From assembly GCA_965602635.1 (NCBI GenBank), contig CBFCZU010000018.1, positions 1-29,655 of the forward strand: DNA of 29,655 nt, in the 5' to 3' direction. Under the pieces are notes generated by a model that was given only the letters and a program-made list of their open reading frames with translations, was not told where the DNA came from and ran no database searches. The stretch is from CBFCZU01 sp965602635 (GTDB lineage: Bacteria > Planctomycetota > Phycisphaerae > SM23-33). The position numbers and the translations under genes are program-made. Shown in pieces: positions 15,126 through 23,171 of the stretch (its first letter is position 1; each line of letters begins with the position of its first letter).

Positions 15126-17420
15126 ATGTCGGAGCAGCAGACCCAACAGGACGACCGACTTGCACACGTGCCCGAGGCGCTGAAAGACCGCGTCAGGCGG
15201 GACGTGCGTCTTGAGGACGTCCTTATCTGGGTTCCCTACGACCTGGACCGCGGCGGAATGTACGTCAGCGGCTATCTGGCCCTGGCGAGCGGGCGGCTGG
15301 GAGAGTTCGTGCAGCGCGACGGGCAGTGGGACGGCTCATGGCTGGAGATCGCTCCGGTCAAGAAGGTCGAGCTGCTCGAGGGGCTGGGACTGGGCATGCT
15401 GCGGCTGCACGGGGAGGAGGCGGTCGTCGGCGAGTGGCGCTTCAGCCGGCGGCACGAGAAGGAGTTCGCCGAGCTTCGCCACCACCTCGAGCTGCTCACG
15501 TCGGGCAAAGAGCCCGACGCACCCGACGGCAAGGGCCCCAAGCCCCACGAGAAAAAGCTGCGCTGCGAGAAGTGCGGTGGCGTGATACCCGCCTGGTCGG
15601 AGGTCTGCCCTGCCTGCATGAGCCGGCGGAAGATCCTCTTCCGCCTGATGGACTTCGTCAAGCCGTACAAGTTCCGGGCCATCTGCGGGGCGCTTGTGGC
15701 GCTGTCGATGACCGCCCTGGCGCTGGTCGGGCCATGGTTGACACGGCCCATGCTCGACAGGGGACTGGGCGGGGAAGAGGGCTACGATCCCAACTGGCCG
15801 CTGTTCGCGACCTACGCGTGCATCCTTGTCGGCGTGATCCTCGTCATGGCTGTCGGGCGCGCCGTTCAGGAAAGGCTGATGGCGGGGCTGGGATGCCGCG
15901 TGGCCCGCACCATCCGCGATGCCACGTACCAGCACCTGCACAAGCTCTCGCTGAGCTTCTTCGCCACCCGCCAGACCGGCAGCCTGGTCACGCGAGTGAC
16001 CAGCGATTCCGACCGCCTGTGGGACTTCATCGCCTTCACCGCGGTGCAGGCGGGCGTCGCGTTCCTGACCATCGCAGGCGTGGGCGTGCTGCTGTTCGTG
16101 CTCAACTGGAAGCTGGCGATCTTCGTGCTCCTGCCGGTGCCGGTGATGGGCGGTATGATGGCATTCTTCCACAAGAGGATGCACCGCGTCTTCCATCGCA
16201 TCTTCCACCGCTGGGGTCAGATGACGGCGGTCGTCGCCGACGCCCTGCCGGGCGTGCGGGTCATCAAGGCCTTCAGCCAGGAACGCCGCGAGATCGACCG
16301 CTTCGGCGCGAAGAACGAGCAGGTCTTCGATGAGGAGGTCAACCTCATCTCGACCTGGACGACCTTCGGGCCTGTGATGATGCTGTGCAGCAGCGTGGGG
16401 ACGGTGATCGTCTGGCTGCTGGGCGGCTGGTGGGTGATCCAGGATTTCTACAATCCCCCGGCCGGCGACGCGGCGCGAATGACCGTGGGCACACTGATGT
16501 CGTTCCTCATGTTCATGGGGATGTTCAACCGCCCGGTGCACATGATCGCGCACATGGACCGTATGTTCAACCGCGCCGCCACCAGCGCCCAGCGGATATT
16601 CGACATCCTTGATGCGCCCCCGCGGGTCTTCAGCAAGACCGAGGCCGTCCGGGCCTCGGACATGCGCGGGGAGATCGAGCTGCGGGACGTGACCTTCAGC
16701 TACGACGGCGTCCGGCGTGTGCTCAAGAACATCAACGTCAAGATCGCCCCCGGCGAGATGATCGGCCTGGCCGGGCCCTCCGGCGGCGGCAAGACCACGT
16801 TGGTCAACCTCATCTGCCGGTTCTACGACGTGCAGGAGGGCGCCATTTTCATCGACGGGGTGGACGTCCGCGACTACGACGTGCAGGACCTGCGCCGGCA
16901 CATCGGCGTGGTGCTTCAGGAGCCGTTTCTCTTCCACGGCACGGTGGCTGAGAACATCTCCTACGGCAACGCGGACGCCAACCTGGACACGATCATCGCC
17001 TCGGCCAAGACCGCCAACGCCCACGACTTCATCGTCGGCTTCCCCGACGGCTACGACACGCTCGTCGGCGAGCGCGGCCAGTCGCTCTCCGGAGGCGAAC
17101 GCCAGCGGATCAGCATCGCCCGGGCTATTCTGCACAACCCCAAAATCCTCATCCTCGACGAGGCGACCAGCAGCGTGGACACCGAGGCCGAAAAACTCAT
17201 CCAGGACGCCGTCGCTCGCCTGGTGGCCAACCGGACGACCATCGCCATCGCCCACCGCCTCTCGACCCTCCGCCAGGCCAACCGGCTGGTAATCCTCGAC
17301 AAGGGCAACCTCATCGAGCAGGGCACCCACGAGGAACTGGCGGCCAAGGAAGACGGGGTGTACGCCAAGCTGCTGAAGATGCAGACCGAGACTCACTCGT
17401 ACATGGCGGTCAGCGGGTGA
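15126..17420 (+). CDS. ABC exporter (permease-ATPase fusion) with extra N-terminal domain and zinc ribbon
   Basis: A 764-residue half-transporter of the MsbA/lipid-A-exporter type. Residues 170-500 form the membrane domain, with about six hydrophobic helices starting at FRAICGALVALSM. The ATPase has Walker A GPSGGGKTT (550-558), a Q-loop at Q598, signature LSGGERQR (654-661), Walker B ILILDEA (674-680) and the H-loop histidine H710. What is unusual is the first 165 residues. Residues 28-125 look like a compact beta-rich domain, possibly PH-like (VLIWVPYDLDRGGMYVSGYL to WRFSRRHEKEF). They are followed by a zinc ribbon with CEKC (C147/C150) and CPAC (C161/C164). The exported substrate is unknown. 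GAGG lies about 8 nt before the ATG. The lipoate/octanoate transferase gene follows 25 bp later. Confidence 0.92.
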   Translation: MSEQQTQQDDRLAHVPEALKDRVRRDVRLEDVLIWVPYDLDRGGMYVSGYLALASGRLGEFVQRDGQWDGSWLEIAPVKKVELLEGLGLGMLRLHGEEAVVGEWRFSRRHEKEFAELRHHLELLTSGKEPDAPDGKGPKPHEKKLRCEKCGGVIPAWSEVCPACMSRRKILFRLMDFVKPYKFRAICGALVALSMTALALVGPWLTRPMLDRGLGGEEGYDPNWPLFATYACILVGVILVMAVGRAVQERLMAGLGCRVARTIRDATYQHLHKLSLSFFATRQTGSLVTRVTSDSDRLWDFIAFTAVQAGVAFLTIAGVGVLLFVLNWKLAIFVLLPVPVMGGMMAFFHKRMHRVFHRIFHRWGQMTAVVADALPGVRVIKAFSQERREIDRFGAKNEQVFDEEVNLISTWTTFGPVMMLCSSVGTVIVWLLGGWWVIQDFYNPPAGDAARMTVGTLMSFLMFMGMFNRPVHMIAHMDRMFNRAATSAQRIFDILDAPPRVFSKTEAVRASDMRGEIELRDVTFSYDGVRRVLKNINVKIAPGEMIGLAGPSGGGKTTLVNLICRFYDVQEGAIFIDGVDVRDYDVQDLRRHIGVVLQEPFLFHGTVAENISYGNADANLDTIIASAKTANAHDFIVGFPDGYDTLVGERGQSLSGGERQRISIARAILHNPKILILDEATSSVDTEAEKLIQDAVARLVANRTTIAIAHRLSTLRQANRLVILDKGNLIEQGTHEELAAKEDGVYAKLLKMQTETHSYMAVSG

Positions 17421-17445
17421 CGGACGTCTCGGGTGGCAGGTCCCC

Positions 17446-18201
17446 ATGTCAGGAACGCTTCGGCTTCTGATCGACCCGCCTCGCGGCGGCGCGGGCAACA
17501 TGGCCGTGGATGAGGCCATCCTCCAGGCCGTCGGGCAGTCAGATGCCCCGCCGACGCTGAGGCTGTATCGCTGGCGCGAGCCGACGCTGTCGCTTGGCTA
17601 TTCCCAGTCCCGCGGCGATATCTGCGCAGCCGGGGCCGAAGTGGAGGCCCTGCCGCTGGTCCGCCGATCGACCGGCGGGGGGGCGATCGTGCACGCCGAC
17701 GAGCTGACCTACTCGCTCGTCGGGCCGGCCTCCGGCGCCGGCGCCGCCTCGGACGATATCTACCGCCGGGTGAACGCCGCCATCATCTCGGCAATGGAGT
17801 CGCTCACCGGCAAGGGAGGGCTCGTCCGCGAACACGGTGGGAACGGGGGCGCGGGCGCCAAGCGGGCCTCGACGTTCTTCTGCTTCGAGCGTCGCTCGCC
17901 GCACGACCTGCTGGCGGGCGCCGACAAGCTCGCCGGCTCGGCCCAGCGGCGGACCGGCCGGGCCGTGCTTCAGCACGGCAGCGTGATCCTCCGGCGCGCG
18001 TTTCCGGCCCAGGCCAGCGCCTCGCTCGCCGAGATCGCCGGGCGGGAGGTCGGCTTCGAGGAGGCGGCCGAGGCCCTCGCACGCGCGTTCCGCGATGCCG
18101 GCACCGCGCTGCAGCCCGGGGCCCTCGCCCAGGCCGAACGCGACGCCATCGGCCCGCTCAGGAGCAAGCACGCCTCAGACGAGTGGCTTCGCCGCCGATA
18201 G
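17446..18201 (+). CDS. Octanoyltransferase/lipoate-protein ligase family protein (LipM-like)
   Basis: A 251-residue member of the biotin/lipoate A/B ligase superfamily. The lipoyl-binding block is LVRRSTGGGAIVHADELTYS (71-90). TFFCFERRSPHDL contains C146, at the position of the nucleophilic cysteine of LipM-type octanoyltransferases. ADKLAGSAQRR supplies the active-site lysine (K161), and LQHGSVIL completes the motif. The cysteine favours LipM, which moves octanoate from acyl carrier protein to a lipoyl domain, over an ATP-dependent LplA. No lipA or target protein is nearby. The 25-bp gap from the exporter suggests co-transcription. The stop is 3 bp from the stop of the convergent transglutaminase-like gene. 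Confidence 0.85.
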   Translation: MSGTLRLLIDPPRGGAGNMAVDEAILQAVGQSDAPPTLRLYRWREPTLSLGYSQSRGDICAAGAEVEALPLVRRSTGGGAIVHADELTYSLVGPASGAGAASDDIYRRVNAAIISAMESLTGKGGLVREHGGNGGAGAKRASTFFCFERRSPHDLLAGADKLAGSAQRRTGRAVLQHGSVILRRAFPAQASASLAEIAGREVGFEEAAEALARAFRDAGTALQPGALAQAERDAIGPLRSKHASDEWLRRR

Positions 18202-18204
18202 CCC

Positions 18205-19095
18205 TCAACCCGGTTTCGTGAAGTCCGCCCCCGCGTGGATCTCATCCAGGAGGGCGTGCCAGGTCTTCTCGTACTCGGCGAGTTGCCCGCGCAGCTCGGC
18301 CGTGCTGTACGTCCACCCGCAGGCCCGCTGGTCGTAGTCGGCGAAGCGGTAGGGGGCGATCACCGTCACCGCCCGCCGATAGGTGTGCTTGCGGGTCATC
18401 GCCGGCGTCCGCCCGGGGATGATGTCCTTGGCAGCCTCGGCCGTCTGGCGCTCGATCAGGGCAGGGTCGCACTTGAGCTGCCAGATCGAGGCGACCCGCC
18501 CGTCAGGCTTGTGGTAGTAATGCCCGCGAATGTCGAAGTATGCCCACTGCCCGTCGATCTTGACCTCCGGGCAGCCGTGGTCGCCGGTTATGTGCCCGAC
18601 GTACCGCGCCGCCAGCCCGGAGATCTGGGCCAGACGGATCATCACCCGCGTCTGCTCGTTGCACATGGCCGATGACTTCTTGATTACCTCCTCCTCCGTC
18701 CCGCCGTGGAAGATGTCGTATTCTTCCGGGGCGGAGAGGCGGATGTCCCGCGAGAACCGCATGATCGCCAGGGCCTTCTCGGCGTCGGGGGTGCCCGGGT
18801 CGAGCTTGAGCTGGTCGCGGAGGATCGACTCCAGCACGGGGCGGCTGCCGGGCGTGTAGTCCAGCTCGTCCCACGGCCCCGGGCCGTAGAGGGCCTCGGC
18901 CGTCTCGGCGACAAGCAGATACGCGTCCTCGCCGATTCGCCAGTCCACCTGCTCGGGGCGATAGGCGAAGGAGACGTTCTTCTTCCAGGTGGCGATCAGC
19001 CTGCGGACCAGCGGGTCCGCGTGCTTGCGGTCCTGATCCATGAGGCGGTAGTCGGACAGTCGCGGGAGTGTCTCGTGCAGCGGCGCCCTTGTCAT
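18205..19095 (-). CDS. Transglutaminase-like (papain-fold) protein
   Basis: A 296-residue protein with a transglutaminase-like catalytic triad in the expected order: Cys in SSAMCNEQTRVMIRLAQ (C145), His in ITGDHGCPEVKIDG (H173) and Asp in GQWAYFDIRG (D188). Such domains act as cysteine proteases, amidases or cross-linking enzymes. In bacteria many are of unknown substrate. No signal peptide or membrane segment is visible, so it is probably cytoplasmic. The ATG at 19095 was chosen because GGAGG lies 6 nt upstream; the frame is open 33 codons further but without a ribosome binding site. It diverges from the nucleoside hydrolase gene across a 98-bp gap that must hold both promoters. Confidence 0.8.
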   Translation of the reverse strand: MTRAPLHETLPRLSDYRLMDQDRKHADPLVRRLIATWKKNVSFAYRPEQVDWRIGEDAYLLVAETAEALYGPGPWDELDYTPGSRPVLESILRDQLKLDPGTPDAEKALAIMRFSRDIRLSAPEEYDIFHGGTEEEVIKKSSAMCNEQTRVMIRLAQISGLAARYVGHITGDHGCPEVKIDGQWAYFDIRGHYYHKPDGRVASIWQLKCDPALIERQTAEAAKDIIPGRTPAMTRKHTYRRAVTVIAPYRFADYDQRACGWTYSTAELRGQLAEYEKTWHALLDEIHAGADFTKPG

Positions 19096-19193
19096 GGCAT
19101 CCTCCGTCCGGCGAAAAGTTGCTCGACAGGCCTGCTGATTAGCCATATACGATAGCGGCTTGGTTCGTTTACAGGCTACAGAGAGGGCTGTCA

Positions 19194-20144
19194 ATGGCTT
19201 CGGAAAAGATACCGATCATCATCGACACGGACATCGGCGAGGACATCGACGACCTGCTGGTTCTGGCCTTTGCCCTGAACTCGCCGGAGTTCGAGGTGCT
19301 CGCGGTGACGACTGTGGACGGCGACACCGCCGCCCGGGGGCGGATCGCCCGGCGGGTGACCGGCGCCTACGGGCGGGGCGAGATTCCCGTGGTGGCCGGC
19401 TACACGCGGATGATGCCCAGGGCCAACGAGCAGGTCGAGCCGCTGCTGGCCATCACACAGAACGAGGTCGCTCCCAGCGAGGAGGGCCTGCCGCCCGCCT
19501 GCCCGCTCGGCGCCGACGAGCTGATCGCCAAGCTTGCGGCCGAGAGGCCCGGGGAGGTGTTCCTGCTGACCATCGGCGCGATGACGAACGCCGGCCAGGC
19601 GCTGGTCCGCTACCCCGAGACGGCCGAGAACCTCGCTGCCATCGTCACCAACGGGGGTAACTTCGGCCAGGGGCGGCAGACCGCCATCGGCTGGAACCTA
19701 CGCTACGATCCGGTGGCTGCGGCCGCGGTCGCACGCTCTGCCGCACGCTGGGTCCTGCTGCCCGAGGGCATGGCCGGGCTGGGCGGAATGACCGCCGAGG
19801 ACGTGGACAGGCTCCGCGCCTGCGGGCTGGAGACCACTGAGGTCATCATGCTCGCCATCGAGCAGTGGCAAAAGAACAAGCGCGAGTGCAACGCCGACTC
19901 CATCCCGCACCTGTCCGACCTGCGCGGCTTCGCCTACCTGCTGGGCGGGATCATCGAGACCCGCCCTGGGCGGGCGTGGGTGACCGTCGGCCCGAGCGGG
20001 ACGGTGGCGGAGCTGCGAGTGGAGGAGGACCCCGAGGGTCCGCACCTGCTCGGCTGGCGGGCCCACCCGAAGCGCGGCCAGGAACTGCACGACCTGTTCG
20101 TGGAGCGGATTCTGGCCGAGCCCATCGCCGGAAAGGAGAAATGA
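19194..20144 (+). CDS. Inosine/uridine-preferring nucleoside hydrolase family protein
   Basis: A 316-residue protein with the calcium-binding aspartate cluster of nucleoside N-ribohydrolases, DTDIGEDIDD (11-20). The substrate-side motif WNLRYDP (N168, D172) and a late aspartate in HLSDLRGFAYL (D242) are also present. Family members split nucleosides into base and ribose, and the released hypoxanthine could be used by the hpt product at 1230-1814. The second cluster residue pattern differs slightly from the common DxDPGxDD, so substrate preference is open. GAGAGGG lies 6 nt before the ATG. The stop overlaps an ATG of the next gene as ATGA (20141-20144), with the ribosome binding site AAAGGAGAA just before it. 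Confidence 0.88.
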   Translation: MASEKIPIIIDTDIGEDIDDLLVLAFALNSPEFEVLAVTTVDGDTAARGRIARRVTGAYGRGEIPVVAGYTRMMPRANEQVEPLLAITQNEVAPSEEGLPPACPLGADELIAKLAAERPGEVFLLTIGAMTNAGQALVRYPETAENLAAIVTNGGNFGQGRQTAIGWNLRYDPVAAAAVARSAARWVLLPEGMAGLGGMTAEDVDRLRACGLETTEVIMLAIEQWQKNKRECNADSIPHLSDLRGFAYLLGGIIETRPGRAWVTVGPSGTVAELRVEEDPEGPHLLGWRAHPKRGQELHDLFVERILAEPIAGKEK

Positions 20145-20146
20145 AG

Positions 20147-22030
20147 ATGCTACGCAGAACTCGACTGTCGCTGATAGCGGGCGCGGTGCTGGCCGCGTCT
20201 GTGGCGACTGCCCCGGCCACGACCTACCCGTCGCTCCGGGTCACGCAGGTAAAGGCATTCTTCCGCGACGGGCAGACATTCCTGACTTGGCAGGAGGACG
20301 GAGACGTCAAGGGCGAGTCGTACCGCATCTATCGCCACACAGAGCCCATCACGGCGGCGAATCTGTCCGAAGCCAAGATGCTGGCCGAGGTCCCCGAGGG
20401 CTCCAGCCGGTTCCAGGAGATGTGGAAGCGCGACGGCGGCGGCGTGCTGGATCCCGGGCGGCGGGGCAGCGAGGCCGTCCGCGGGCGCCTCATTCCGCGC
20501 CTGGTGATCGAGCCGGTCAAGGGCTCCGGCGGGAAGTGCAAGATGCTCGACGAGGGCGCGGGCCTGTTCGTCTGGACGGTCAAGGAGACGAAGAAGGCGG
20601 ACCACTACTATGCCGTCACGAAAACCGGCGGCGGCGAGATCGGCAAGGGCAACACCGCCGGGCCGGTCAGCGAGGTCAAGCAGCCCATCGGCGCCGTGAA
20701 ATACTACGTGGAGACCGCCACGGACAAGAAGACGGGAAAGCAGGTGACCGCCCGCGAGTGGTACATCATGTGGATGGACTACGAGCTGTGGAACCCGCAC
20801 TACGTCGGCTACGCCTTCCCGTTCGCGATCACGCCGGGGTCGTTCAAGGTCGGGGGCCGGTGCCCCTCGGCCCACCTCGACGGGATAGGCACGATGAGCG
20901 CATTCACGGCCGGGTACACGAACTTCGGCTGCGGGGACTTCTCGCGGAACGCCCTGCCGACGTGGTACTTCGGCTACGGGACGAAGGTCCGCAACCGCGC
21001 CAGCGGCGAGAACGTCAAGCAGGAGGTCGCCAACTACGTCCAGCACCGCATCCTTCAGACGGTGCTTTGGGCGCGGCGGAAGTACAAGATCACCGACCCG
21101 CGGTTCGTCATCAACGGCAACTCGATGGGCGCCAGCGGGGCGATCGGCTTCGCCCTGCAATACCCGAAGTTCGTCACGGCCATCTGGTCGAACGAGGGGC
21201 TGACCGACTACGCCGACACGATGTCCGTCCGGGGCGGCCGGGAGGTGCGGCTGTGGCGGTCGTCCATCTTCGGCAACTACGGCAAGCTCGACCTGAAGAA
21301 CCCGGCCAAGTTCCTGCCATTCGGCGACGAGCGAATGGACTGGGTGCTCAAGTTCAACGGCGAGAACGTTTACAACGTCCGCAACGCCGCCTGGTTCCTC
21401 GAAAAGAACGTCGCCGAGGACTTCCCCTTCCTGAACATCGGGCACTGCTGGCAGGACGGCAGCATCCCCGCCAAGAACCAGGCCGTGCCTTTCGAGAAGT
21501 ACATCCGCAATTCGCGCCACTGCTTCAGCTACACGATCGCCGCCGGCGGGCACGGGTGGGGCTCGGCCTGGAGCAACGGGCGGATGATGTGGCTGGTGCG
21601 CTGGGATGAGTCACGCCCGGGCTTCTCCAACGTCCCCTCGATCGTCGGCTGGCGGTACGGCAAGAAGGACCCGACCAGCCACACGTACATGTACAAGGTC
21701 GCCTGGGGCGTGAAGGAAAAGCCGATCAAGGGCAAGGCCATCGAGGAGACGGCGATCTCCTGGACGCTGCCGATCATACACACGGCCGCGGAGGGCCAGG
21801 AGGAGGACTACGCCGTGGACGTCACGCTGCGGAACCTCCAGAAGCTCAAGGTGGTCGAGGGCGACGTGTTCACCTACGAGGTGAGGTCGCTCGACGGATC
21901 GAAGGGCGAGGCCAGCGGGGAGATCACGGCCGACGGGCACAACCTGCTGCTGGTGCCGAAGGTGCCGATCCGCCGCAGCGGCGCCCTGATCGTCGTCAAG
22001 CTCAAGAAGCGCGGGCCGAAGTTCAAGTAG
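20147..22030 (+). CDS. Secreted alpha/beta-hydrolase with N-terminal FN3-like domain
   Basis: A 627-residue exported protein. The signal peptide (MLRRTRLSLIAGAVLAASVATAPA) is followed by a fibronectin-III-like segment (TQVKAFFRDGQTFLTWQED, YRIYRHTEPI). The hydrolase part has the nucleophile elbow VINGNSMGASGAIG, with S326, and a candidate catalytic histidine in AAGGHGWGSAW (H469). It may be an esterase or depolymerase acting outside the cytoplasm, but the substrate is unknown. Two starts are possible. The ATG at 20141 overlaps the upstream stop, but AGGAG is only 2 nt away. The ATG at 20147 has 8 nt spacing, so I prefer it. Coupling of a secreted hydrolase to a cytoplasmic nucleoside hydrolase is unexpected. 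Confidence 0.8.
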   Translation: MLRRTRLSLIAGAVLAASVATAPATTYPSLRVTQVKAFFRDGQTFLTWQEDGDVKGESYRIYRHTEPITAANLSEAKMLAEVPEGSSRFQEMWKRDGGGVLDPGRRGSEAVRGRLIPRLVIEPVKGSGGKCKMLDEGAGLFVWTVKETKKADHYYAVTKTGGGEIGKGNTAGPVSEVKQPIGAVKYYVETATDKKTGKQVTAREWYIMWMDYELWNPHYVGYAFPFAITPGSFKVGGRCPSAHLDGIGTMSAFTAGYTNFGCGDFSRNALPTWYFGYGTKVRNRASGENVKQEVANYVQHRILQTVLWARRKYKITDPRFVINGNSMGASGAIGFALQYPKFVTAIWSNEGLTDYADTMSVRGGREVRLWRSSIFGNYGKLDLKNPAKFLPFGDERMDWVLKFNGENVYNVRNAAWFLEKNVAEDFPFLNIGHCWQDGSIPAKNQAVPFEKYIRNSRHCFSYTIAAGGHGWGSAWSNGRMMWLVRWDESRPGFSNVPSIVGWRYGKKDPTSHTYMYKVAWGVKEKPIKGKAIEETAISWTLPIIHTAAEGQEEDYAVDVTLRNLQKLKVVEGDVFTYEVRSLDGSKGEASGEITADGHNLLLVPKVPIRRSGALIVVKLKKRGPKFK

Positions 22031-22121
22031 CGGCCCCCGGCGGGCGCCGAAGAAGCCCTGTGCTCGGGCCGGCCTGTATGCTTCAATATCCCCCAGCGGG
22101 ATATGTCCGAAAGGTGACGAG

Positions 22122-23018
22122 ATGCGTTTCACCAAGATGCACGGAATCGGGAACGACTACGTTTACGTGGACTGCTTCGCCGAGAGCGTTGCGGACCCGG
22201 CCGGTCTGTCGCGGCGGATCTCCGACCGGCATTTCGGCGTCGGCGGCGACGGGCTGATCCTCATTCTCCCGTCCGACCAGGCCGACGTGCGGATGCGGAT
22301 CTTCAACGCCGACGGGTCCGAGGCCGAGATGTGCGGCAACGGCATCCGCTGCCTGGCCAAGTACGTCCACGACCGCGGGCTGACCGAGGCAAACCCACTA
22401 CGCGTGGAGACTGCCGCCGGGACAAAGACCGTCGAGCTAGAACTCGACGCGGCCGGCAAGGTCGCCGCCGCCACCGTGGACATGGGCGAGCCGATACTCC
22501 CCGCCGCCGAGGTGCCGGCCGAGCTGCCGGGCCTGGAGGGCGGCGAGCAGGCAGTCGGCGTGGCCTTCGCCGGGCAGATCAACTGGGCCGATCACGTCAT
22601 CGGCGACGCCTGGATCGGCCGGTGCGGCTGGGACGGGCAGGTCACCTGTGTGTCGATGGGCAACCCCCACGCGGTGCTGTACTGCCAGGCCGTCGCCGCC
22701 GTGCCGCTGGAATGGGTCGGGCCGGTGTTCGAGAACCACCCCGCCTTCCCCGAGCGGATCAACGTCCACTTCGTCGAGGCGCACTGCCGCGACGAGCTGA
22801 CGATGCGGACGTGGGAGCGCGGCAGCGGGATCACCCTGGCCTGCGGGACCGGGGCCTCGGCCGTGTGCGTCGCCGGCGTCCTCACCGGACGGAGCGGGCG
22901 AGAGGTGCTCATACACCTGCCCGGGGGCGACCTGAAGCTCGAGTGGCGACAGGCGGACAACCACGTGTACATGACCGGACCGGCCACCGAGGTCTTCTCC
23001 GGCGACTGGCCCGAGTGA
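22122..23018 (+). CDS. dapF: Diaminopimelate epimerase
   Basis: Interconverts LL- and meso-diaminopimelate in the lysine and peptidoglycan pathway. The N-terminus MRFTKMHGIGNDYVYVD is typical. The two catalytic cysteines are in NADGSEAEMCGNGIRC (C71) and LACGTGASAVC (C241). At 298 residues it is a little longer than the E. coli enzyme. AAGGTGA lies about 5 nt before the ATG. No other lysine gene is beside it; alr at 27775 is the other peptidoglycan-precursor gene in the window. A small CCTGC/GCAGG hairpin (23025-23038) follows the stop without a U-tract. Confidence 0.96.
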   Translation: MRFTKMHGIGNDYVYVDCFAESVADPAGLSRRISDRHFGVGGDGLILILPSDQADVRMRIFNADGSEAEMCGNGIRCLAKYVHDRGLTEANPLRVETAAGTKTVELELDAAGKVAAATVDMGEPILPAAEVPAELPGLEGGEQAVGVAFAGQINWADHVIGDAWIGRCGWDGQVTCVSMGNPHAVLYCQAVAAVPLEWVGPVFENHPAFPERINVHFVEAHCRDELTMRTWERGSGITLACGTGASAVCVAGVLTGRSGREVLIHLPGGDLKLEWRQADNHVYMTGPATEVFSGDWPE

Positions 23019-23118
23019 GCTACTCCTGCTCCAGCAGGCAGAGGAACATCTCCGCCGCGTGCCAGGGGGGGGCTTTACGAGGCCGGGGAAATGCGTCTGC
23101 GTCTCGCCGCCCAGTCAG

Positions 23119-23124
23119 TATAAT
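23119..23124 (+). promoter_or_regulatory. -10 box of the Gfo/Idh/MocA gene
   Basis: A perfect TATAAT 47 nt before the GTG start at 23172. The -35 position (about 23096-23101) does not match the consensus well. A run of eight G lies at 23065-23072 upstream. The rest of the 153-bp gap after dapF shows no gene that I can support. Confidence 0.55.
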
Positions 23125-23171
23125 GCCCGCTTTGCCGCCCAGGCGGCCAGCCAGCCGAAAGGAGCTTTCAG

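Noticed and set aside
14412..15167. N-terminal extension of the CBM9 lipoprotein frame
   Set aside because: It runs antisense through the STAS gene. The signal peptide, ribosome binding site and promoter all place the start at 14411.
15336..17519. Long open frame antisense to the ABC exporter (727 codons)
   Set aside because: Shadow of the exporter gene, with no recognisable motif and no ribosome binding site.
20150..21553. Long open frame antisense to the secreted hydrolase
   Set aside because: Shadow frame with antisense-like composition.
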